From assembly GCA_002900995.3 (NCBI GenBank), contig CM035307.1:2976001-3040000 (forward strand): a stretch of 64,000 nucleotides of DNA, written 5' to 3'. Shown one piece after another: positions 55,616 through 64,000 of the stretch (position 1 is the first letter of the stretch; the number at the start of each line of letters is the position of its first letter). The notes beneath the pieces are model-generated. The model ran no database searches, had not been told where the DNA came from, and saw only the letters and a list, made by a program, of their open reading frames with translations. This DNA comes from Ganoderma boninense (lineage: Eukaryota > Basidiomycota > Agaricomycetes > Polyporales > Polyporaceae). A program made the translations under genes and the position numbers.

Positions 55616-58600
55616 TTAAGCCAGCATGGCCTGCGGAAGGTGTTCCGCATCCTTCCAGAACTCGACTTGCTGGAGGATCTCGCAAACAGTCTCGACCACT
55701 TCGGCCCGCGCTCTAACTTGCTCAGGGTCGTCGCGGACACCTTCCCAGAGAACGGCGATGCTGACTTCGATCTGCGGCAAGAATAGAGATTCCGTGAACA
55801 AAAACTTTCCCCATCCTGACCACACAGAAGTCCACTCACTTTCTTCGCGAGCTCCTCCAACGCATCGTTCAGTGCAGCGCCGACCGCCTCAGCAGCCTTC
55901 GACAACCGGGTCATGATAACATCCGCCGCGTCCGTGAAGATATAGTCCTTAGACTTCGCGATGAAGTCGTGGAACAACGCCTGGGACCATCCACAATGAG
56001 TAAACGTGCCACATAAGAGATGCGCGCCGGCTAACGCACCTTCTGCCGGGCCACGCTGCCACGGCCGCGCTCTTCCAGGGCGCGGTCATATCCGTCAATG
56101 AGCTGATCGCAGATGTGCGGTGCCAAGCACCGACTGACTTCCTTCTGCTCCGTTGTCATCGTCTGGTTCACCACGTCAAGGGTCTTGCCCAGCGCGAGGC
56201 GGGCCTCCTCCATGCACAACTCTCCCTGCCCCTTGGCGCGGTCCTTAAGGCCGGGTGCTGCGGAGGTTTCGACGTCGACAAGGAGCTTCTGGATGACTTC
56301 GGTTGTTGACTTCTCAAAGGACGCGAAGAGGTCTGCTTCGAAGACCTTGGACCACGAGCTAGCAATTTGACGTGTGAAGGGGTTAGAGAGCTCCACGTTC
56401 AGGTCGGCGCGCCAGGACCCATGGCGGCGCAGAGCTTGCCACAATACCAGTCAGCATCCAAATTCTTTCCACCACCAAAGATTGCGAACTTACTGGCACG
56501 GTATGTCTGCCAGTGCATATTGGCCGCGAACGTATCGGAAGTCTGCACTGCGGATGAGGCAGCCTATACATCATGTTCAGTCTGGTTTTTACTCGCGTAG
56601 ATGGCCGTGTCTAACTCACGTTCGTGGCGCCGACTTGACACCTCTCCTCCAGACCATCCCGGAAGCGTTCTTGCAGTTCTTCGACACAGTTCTCCACAAC
56701 CTTCTCGAAATCCTGTAGAACACACGGTATGAACAACGTGGCCCATCGCGGGCTAGCATGTCCAACATACCTTGACGAGTCGTGGAGTGACCCCAATAGG
56801 CTCGCCATCGCGGTCGACCTTCGTCTGCTTGATGGTGTACAAGTTCATATCTTCCAGCAGATGTCTGTAGTCATCTGAGCTCGCCATGAGGCCACTGTAA
56901 TACGGGTCGTCCTCTTCTGGGTCGAGCATGTCCGACTCCCATTGGTCCCTCATCGCAAGCCGGTCTGCCTCTGTGACCTCGCCGATACCCTGGAGGAAGA
57001 CGCGGACAGTCTTCGCGAACGTTGTGAGGTGGGAAAGGAAGGCGCGTGCAGCGCGGGATCGGGAGGACACCGTCAGACTGTGGCACCATTCTTGAAGAGC
57101 GGGGACGCCCGTATCGTCAATCTTGGTAAGCACGTTGGTTCCCCATCGCCTTTGACTTGGCCTGAAACAAGGTCAACATGTGAGCCGAGGTAGTGGACGA
57201 CGATCGGTAAATCTCACCTTTGATGCGAACATAGTCGCGAGCGGAGCAAGTGAAGACGGGCAGGTCGATGGCCTCGTAATCTACGCATCGTTCAGTATAA
57301 CGTCACTGAGACGACTTTGCAATACGCACCTCGGATGTTAATTGTGGGATCAAAGTCGTCCGGGTTCTTCTGCTCTTGTTCAGCGTCTATGTGCTGTCTA
57401 AGGGGGGAGCAGTTGCGCAGATAGCATGAGGAAAGCTCACCATCGAGGTCTTTCAATCCCGTACGGAAGTCCTCTTTGAGTACGTCGCGCGAGAACTGCC
57501 AGTGCCACGAAACAGGTTCGACATCAAATATCCTCGCGAAGATCAAAGTGGCGACACACCTCAGACCGCTTGAGGGAGCAGAATGCGTTCTTCCTCCGTT
57601 GAGCGTCGTTCTGGCGCTTCTTGAGCGACGCGAGCACGTCCATTGCGTCCTTCCGCTGCTGCTTGAACCCAGACAGCTGCACACGTCCATCTTTGATGGC
57701 CTGCTTGACCTCCTCGATCTTGACCTTCAGGCTCTCAACCGTCACCTCCTCTTCCTCTTCTTCTTCTTCTTCCTCCTTATCGCCCTTCTCTGACCCTGAG
57801 TCAGAGTCCGAGTCCGAGTCGGAATCCGAGTCGTTGCTGTTCTTCTCCTTCTCCATCTCCTCGTCCTCGTCATCAAAGTTGAGCTCATCTTCGACCATGA
57901 AGTCGTCCTCGTCGTCGACGCTCATGAGCTCGTCCTCTTTGTCTTTGCCCTCGTCCTTCTCGGCGTTTTCTTTCCGCTTCTTGGACGGGCGCTCGGACTT
58001 GCTGCTGCGCTTACGCTTCTTGCTCTTGGGCTCGTCGCCATCGTCTTCAACCTCAGACTCGGAGTCGGAGGACGAGTCGGCGTCTGAGCCAGACTCAGCC
58101 TTATCTGAGCAAGCCTTCTTCTGCGTTTTCTTCTTGGCGGTCAGCAGAGGTTCGAACGATTCTCCGTTCTCTAGCGCACGGAGATGGTCTTGATACTCTT
58201 GGAGGAAAGCGCGGGACTGTTTGAGCTGGGCATCGACATCTGCGCGCACATTCGTCAACCGCTGCGGCGTAATGGCGGGTAGTGCAACTTACCTTTCGCG
58301 GCGTTCTCGGCTTCGGTCTTCTTGTCCTTCCATTCGTCGATCTCGTGCTTGCAAGTTGTGATCTCCTCTTCGATACCCTCCAACTCCGGATCGTCGTCGA
58401 GATTCAGGGCACGGACGACCTCGGAGCAAGAGATATCATCACACTTGGTCGCTACCAGTGGAGGTTAGAAACTGTCCTATGGTAGAAGATCTCTGCAGCT
58501 CACCGATGAAAGTGATCGCGTTGGCGTCATAGCTAAAGAAGTGAATTTGAGCTCCGCACACGTATGGAGCATACTAGGGTCAGTCACTTACTTCCCGTCT

Positions 58601-60468
58601 GAAGAAGAGTGCGAGTTCAGCGCGAGCGACAAGCATCAGCCAAGGAAGGCACCCACCCATCATGAGCTGCATCTTGAAAGCATCCCCCATCAAGTCTACC
58701 CGGACCTCGTCAACTAAGCTCCAAGCCAACTTCCGGCAAACATGCTCTCACCTCTCGCAGTCTTGTCATCCACCGCACGCGTAATGGGCGCGAGGATCCA
58801 GACACAATCGCACTTCTTCATGTAGTCCTTCGCGATGTTGTTCCGCGCCGCGTTCGCGTCGGCCACACCTGGCAGGTCGACGAGGATCGCCCCAGTGGAG
58901 AGCGCCTTCGCGTTGCACCACACGCAGACCTGGCGGATGAGCGGCCAGTATGCAGGCTCGTCCTTGTCTTTCTTCTTATCCTTGTCTTGTCCTTCTTCTT
59001 GTCCTTCTTGTCACCGCGCTTCTGGTCCTTGGAGTCGATGTACTTGCTGATCTCCTTCGCGAACGTCCTCGAGTCCGGCGCGGAGATGTGCTTGGTCGTC
59101 CCCAGAAGCTTCGCGATTTCTGTAATAGTGACAGCGAGGAGCCAGCTTCAGCTCGCCACTATTGAACATCTAAATCACTGCCACTTACTCTGGTCCTTCG
59201 CGATAATTTGGTCGACGGACATCCTAATGAGTTGCTCTTGCGTAATGTTAGGATACACCGCGTGGACCTTCGACCACGCGACGCCAGCATCGCTGCGCAA
59301 GTCGGTGCTCCTCTTGAGGTTCCCGTCTTCGTCGACGAGATCATCGAGCAGTACCGTGAGCTCGTCCCGCCACTCTTGCTCGGTCAGGAACGACACATCG
59401 CCGTCGATAGTCTTCTTCTTGTGGTACCCAATCTCAGTCACGACAGCAGTACAAGCTACGAGCGTTCACGTGAATAAGCAAGTAGCCGCGTGTATCCTAA
59501 AAACACATGAAGCACGCACCGCGCATCCCGCTTGTCGGGACAATGTTGTCTATGTTCGGACAGGCGTCGACCTGAGCGGCTAAACTCTAATTGAAGGTAA
59601 TCACGACAACGCACCATCCAAGATCGCATTGAGAATGGACGATTTGCCGGCGCCAGTGGCTACACATGTCACACAAGGTAGACTGAGTGAATACGCGCGT
59701 ATAGCCACCAAGACCCTCACTCACCACCGCAGACGGCGATCATCGTAGTCGGGGAACCCTGGCCTAACAAGCTGTCGGCGTAACTCGGTCAGCACGCTTG
59801 ACTGCGTCCTGCAAGAGGCGCGAAGCTGCTTACTTCTCGATCTCGCCGGCCCACACGTCTTGGCGCAGCTTGCTCCCCAAGTCAATGGTCTTGATGCTCG
59901 CCTTGAGCGCTCTCACCATGCCCAGCCCCTCCTTAAGGGCGTCCTCAGGCACGTAACTGATGTCATCCGCCTTCTCGTACACCTTGTAGTAGCTCTTCGG
60001 GGGCGGAGGTGGTTGTGGTTGCGCGGCCACCTTCTCATCCTCTTGCATGTACGGGTCGGGTTTCACTGCTTGCCCCTGAGCAGGCTGAACCACAACCACA
60101 CAGAAACGCATATACGACGCGTCCGACCGTCAAACGCGCGCACATCACTCGGCAAAGGGCACAAAAACTCACGATACGCGTCGAATCGACGGGCTCAGGC
60201 TTGACGCGTGGCTTGACGTCGGCTGGTGGTTGTGCGGCCTGCCATGACCCCGAGCGCGATAGGGGTGCAAGGCGTTGTTCTTCGGGCTCTGGTTTGATAA
60301 AGACCCCGGCCTGCACCACACCAAGGGAGACAAGGAGGGAAGGGGCAGGTAAGCGAGGGCCGTAGCAGAGAAGAGAAGCCGGGCCCTCTCGGAGATTCGC
60401 GAGACAGCGAGGCCGGTGCTAGTGCTGGGATCACTCACACGGGGGGCGTTGTTCTCCTTGAGGCTCAT
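55616..60468 (-). CDS. Dynamin-type nuclear GTPase, SLIP-GC-like (copy 2, with acidic insert)
   Basis: Starts 'MSLKENNAPR' at 60468, with an N-terminal Pro-rich leader ('KVAAQPQPPPPPKSYYKVYE'). G1 is 'TTMIAVCGATGAGKSSILNA', G2 region 'NIVPTSGMRACTAVVTEIGY', G3 'TGAILVDLPGVADANAARNN', and 'CVWILAPITRAVDDKTAR' follows. G4 is 'TKCDDIS' at about 58440. A long insert at about 57600-58250 is highly charged, with KKRKRSSKSERPSKKRK-like nuclear signals, a poly-Asp/Ser tract and a Glu run. A helical C-terminal half follows, ending 'ILQQVEFWKDAEHLPQAMLA'. The exon before G3 breaks frame near 58986: one C (plus strand) seems missing inside a repeated CTTGTC tract, and restoring it links 'KKDK' to 'DEPAYWPLIRQVCVWCN'. 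The insert is absent from copy 1. Confidence 0.82.
57735..57840 (-). repeat. Low-complexity acidic repeat within GTPase copy 2
   Basis: Plus-strand CTT/CTC runs and a GAGTCC-type hexamer repeat encode a Glu run (EEEEEEEEEE) and Asp-Ser dipeptides (SDSDSDSDSDSGS). A simple repeat of this kind is expected to vary in length between strains. Confidence 0.75.
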
Positions 60469-60890
60469 GACGGCGCCTGCAGGAAAGCGGACAGGTGAGG
60501 TGACGGTCGAGAGCGGCAGCGTCGAGTCTGAGGGGGGCGTCGCGCAGAATGGAGCTTTATGGCGGGTGAATAGCAAGGGTCGGGGGCGTGGGGATCTTCT
60601 GGCCGCGTCCAGCGACGCGGATGCTACTTTAGTGTCGTGACCGCATGGGCACAAAACAAACACGACCACACAACGCGCTTGGTCACACCGTGACGTGGCG
60701 CGCGATAGCGGTCAAAGCGGAGTCAAAGCGTTGATGGCCAGTCCCCTGGTCTCCTTTCCACCCAACCCCGAGCCAGCCGCGCGCGAGTCATATCCGTAGA
60801 ACAATGCAGAATGAATCCAGCACACCACCGATAGAACCAAAACACATCCAACTGTTGGTCACCAACCCCCTTCTTGACCGGCCCGGGCTA
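60469..60890. other. Promoter of GTPase copy 2; 3' flank of the next gene
   Basis: Both flanking genes are on the minus strand. The plus-strand frame at 60804 runs antisense into the next gene and is not supported. Confidence 0.45.
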
Positions 60891-63800
60891 CTAGAACCGT
60901 TGTGGTCGCCAATGTCCGCGCAGATTCCTGGCTACGTCTTCTTCCACCGCCGACACACCCAAGCGTGTCCCAAAGCTATCGACCCCAATTTCCGAACCCA
61001 CGCCCATCAGCAAAGCGCGGCCCTGCGAGAATCGCTGCAGCGATCCCAGCACGGAACGTTCCTCTTCCATCTCGGATGGCGCGCCACCCAGTGTCACGTC
61101 CTCTTCGGGCTGACTTGACTCGTCCTCCACAGCCACATCCAAGTCGAACGGGCAGCTCGCTTCCGAGAGAGCGGTATCAGGGTACGCGGTGTCTGCGGAC
61201 CGACCATCGGGGGCACCAAACTCGGTAAGGCCGCCCTCGTCCAATCCATCGCTGTCCGTGTCAATGATATCGGGTTCGGGTTGCCACTTCCAGACTTCTC
61301 CTGAGTCGATATCGGCCATGTCACGGCCGTCCTCGTAGCAACGAACATCCTCGGAGAACTTGACCCTTTTGCGTCGGTGCGACATGTCGTCGACCTCTTC
61401 CGGTGGACCGCGCCATGAGACCACTGATCCAGACTCTTCAAGTTCCATTGCCAGCGCATCCCCTTGTGGATAATCCACTCCGCCCGGGTCTTCCTCGACG
61501 AGAGCCAGGTATGGATCGCACAGCTGTCCAGGATCGCCTTCGCCTTCCAGCCCCCAAGTATCGATGTCTCGAGCAGCTAAAAGTTCATCCTCAGTCGGCT
61601 CAATATGAACTTCAAAGTCGTCGTCCTCGCCAATTGGTTGCTCGATTGAGTTTGCGTATCCAGCCGCATTCGAGAGAAACAAGTCGGCTGGCACCTCCTC
61701 ACCCAGAAGTCCAAGGAACTCAGTGGTCCAGTCGCGCCCTGAGGCCACGGGCTCATCTTCAAATCCACCGGCTCTATTGCACCCGTCCAAATAGGCGGCG
61801 GCGTTGAAGGCAAGTTGAACGACGTCGACAAGGCATATTCAGGGTGAGTCCCATCTGATGCGCCACCGCAGGGGGCATATTCAAGGACAGCTTCCCGCAG
61901 CGATCTGCAGGAAGAAGCGGACGAAGATGAACGTGCCATGGCCGGCAGGGGGGACTTGTCACGGACCAGGCGGGACTCGGACGGTAGCCTTGGAGAAGAG
62001 AGTAAGGGCTCTGCAAAATCTTCGTCCATCGCGTCTAACGTGTTCACGGGGATGTCCCAAGCAGGATGAGCCATTCTACTCTGAACGGTATCGTGGGGAT
62101 CGTCGGGCACGTCCCTCCGGTGCGAGGCAGGCAGCGCGACTGGCGGCGTAGCATCGTTATGGCAGACCGAGTCCTCTCTGGCACCCGCGCCCTGAGTGCG
62201 GCTTGGGCGGGTAAAGAACCGAGAAAAAGTCGTTCCACTATGGGCGACCTGGGAGGCGGAATGCGAAGGATCGATCGTCGAGGCACCGTCTGACCGGTGG
62301 TCGTCCTGAAGTTCCTCAACGCGTCCAGTCGTCTTGTTCGTGTATTCCATTCGGAGTGAGTCATGCTTATCCTTGGCTATTGCCCACTTCGAGCTGAACG
62401 CGTGGGTGTCTAGTAACAAGGTTCCGGCAACCTTCGTTCCAGTGTCGGAGTCAACAGGCTTGTCCGAATGCGATTCGGAAGGCAGCTGGCCATCCTCTAA
62501 CTCGATGTCCCACACTGGAGACTTCGGCCTTTCCGTCTTGCGCCTCCTTCCGAGACGAACATGGTCTGGGGGTGTCGCTTCTTTGCATTCGTCTACCGAA
62601 GGGTCCGCAGTGCTAGGAGACCTCGGCCGCTTGCGCTTTTGGGCATTCCTTTCCGAGGAGTTAGTCTTCCCTTTGGGGCGATCTGGCTCTGTGGAGGTAC
62701 TTTCTGACTCGCGCTCGACGTGGTAGTTGGATCCGTCAGAGTCGCTGCTGCTCGACATTGCCTTCCGACAATCTGCCTTGGTCTTGCGTAAAAACTCGTT
62801 CTCTGAGAACATCTTCGTCTTGCTCGTTGGCCCTGGTTGACTGTTAAATCTGGTGCAGCTACCGGAAGTGTAGAATGCTCACGCTTTTCTTTCGCCTTCT
62901 TCACTTTCGTCTTTGCGGACGCTTTACCCTTGTTGAACACGCCGACAGCCGGCTCAAGCTGGTTGGCATTCAAGTTGTTTGTACGCCTCTCAAGACAGTG
63001 TAGCGAGGCACTTACCGTCAAGCGGTTCTTCCCGATGTTTGTAGCAGAGAACCCGTGCATTAGAGCAAGCCCTGCGGGCATACTCAACCCCTTCCCCTTC
63101 TTCCCGCTCGATTTCTTGTTCTTATTGCGGCTGTCTTGGCTAGTAGCCTCGCTCGCCGGAGGGCTAGGTTTCGGGTCCACTATGGCTTTCTTCGCACGTC
63201 TACGTTCCCGTCGTTCTGCAAGCCCTGGATATGTACGCATGAGTTCACTCGTATCGCACTAGGAAGGTTTGAGCTCACGGTTACGATACTCTTCTTCGCT
63301 CTCGTGGCCTCGCCCACTGCCTTGCGCGGGAGGTTTGCGCGAAACCTTCTCCTTGGATTTGCATCAAGATCGAGCTGGACCTCACTTTCTTTGGCCGTCC
63401 CCGTTTGGCTCTGCTAGAGTCTCCTACGCCTCGGTCGTCGTCTCGTTCTCCGCGGACCGCCACATTCTCATGGACCACACCTTCCCACTCGCTGACGACC
63501 CCCTGCCCTCGTTCTCGTTCACAGCCTTCGTCTGGGGGCGACCGCGATCTCGTTTGACGTCTTGTGTCCGGGCGCTGGATTTTGGTGTGGTAGCTGCTCG
63601 CGGCTTCAATATCGGCGTCCCGAACCTACTCTCCAAGTCGACGTCTCTCGCGACACCGGACTTCTTCGGCGGGGCATCTATCTCTGCAACATTCCAGGAC
63701 GCGGCGAGAGACTTTCCCTCCGCGACGTAACTCGACAGATGGGCTTCTTGGGAGCGTATGTAGGAGCGCAAAAAGCGATCCTTGTCAAGTTTGGAGGAGT

Positions 63801-63938
63801 CAGTTTGCGGAGGTTGGGAGAGCTGAGTGTGGGAAGACGAGCGTCGCGGACAGAAACGGAGCCCATTAGCCTAGACAGCAGATGCTTATGGTGCAGGCTG
63901 GTCGTCAGTGGTCGTGATACCGTGTTGAACATGCCCAT
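60891..63938 (-). CDS. Large nuclear-looking protein with AT-hook motifs; frame breaks
   Basis: A first exon 'MGMFNT' at 63938 splices after a short GTATCA...TAG intron to 'ANGLRFCPRRSSSHTQLSQP', then to 'KLDKDRFLRSYIRSQEAHLS' and 'SYVAEGKSLAASWNVAEIDA'. Two AT-hook-like cores follow, 'VKRDRGRPQTKA' and 'SRAKRGRPKK'. Later exons give 'EEEYRN', 'ERRERRRAKKAIVDPKPS', 'MPAGLALMHGFSATNIGKNR', Lys-rich 'KASAKTKVKKAKEKREHS' and an acidic C-terminus with 'RKRVKFSEDVRCYEDGRDM'. No enzyme domain is seen. A DNA- or chromatin-bound protein is inferred from the AT-hooks and charge. Frames break at several places: near a CCCCC run at 63504, near 63383, near a CCC run at 62831 and near 61790. Whether these are errors or introns could not be settled by eye. 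The gene lies 60 bases from the window edge, so a 5' exon could be missing. Confidence 0.6.
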
Positions 63939-64000
63939 GGATTACGACAATAACGTCACCCGTGTCTATGCTGCGAACCATGCCCGGATCCGAAAAGAAG

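Noticed and set aside
57621..58193. Ser-rich plus-strand frame of 190 codons
   Set aside because: It is the antisense of the acidic insert in GTPase copy 2; Ser runs are a by-product of Glu/Asp codons.

Overview
This window looks like nuclear DNA of a basidiomycete fungus, probably an Agaricomycete. The genes are broken by many short GT-AG introns (mostly about 45-80 nt), they are compact and lie on both strands, and several products belong to families I know from Agaricomycetes (DUF6593 proteins, secreted GH128, fungal SLIP-GC-like GTPases). No bacterial operons, tRNA or rRNA genes, CRISPR arrays or intact transposons were seen. All models were built by eye from reading frames, splice consensus, intron phase and remembered family features. 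No alignment search was run.

Layout. 1-20 kb: a DUF6593 protein, RPB12 (RNA polymerase subunit), a Ser-rich orphan, a GPATCH11-like splicing-type protein, a two-RRM RNA-binding protein, a secreted GH128 glucanase-like enzyme, a Pxp2/AhpD-like protein ending in a peroxisomal AKL tail, a second DUF6593 protein and mitochondrial ribosomal protein uL11m. 20-30 kb: a secreted M28 aminopeptidase, a head-to-head pair of paralogous WD40 proteins, and a small membrane protein of HIG1/Rcf2 type. 30-45 kb: a C2 protein with a very long proline-rich tail (Inn1/Fic1-like), a secreted GH125 alpha-mannosidase, an orphan Ser/Pro-rich protein, a four-zinc-knuckle protein (ZCCHC9-like), a DUF1640 mitochondrial membrane protein, PYM and GPN3. 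45-50 kb: a gene-poor stretch, then a Ser/His/Tyr-rich orphan. 50-64 kb: two tandem dynamin-type GTPases (nuclear GTPase SLIP-GC-like) and a large nuclear-looking AT-hook protein reaching almost to the right edge.

Most genes are housekeeping or cell-wall-degrading functions and do not form one pathway. RPB12 and GPN3 both bear on RNA polymerase II supply; GPATCH11, PYM and the RRM protein bear on mRNA; GH128, GH125 and M28 are predicted extracellular hydrolases. The points most worth a second look are the divergent WD40 pair, the tandem GTPases (one with a long acidic/basic insert), and a series of single-base frame breaks inside otherwise convincing exons. Many of the breaks sit in homopolymers and may be assembly errors. 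I do not see a clearly new multi-gene system.
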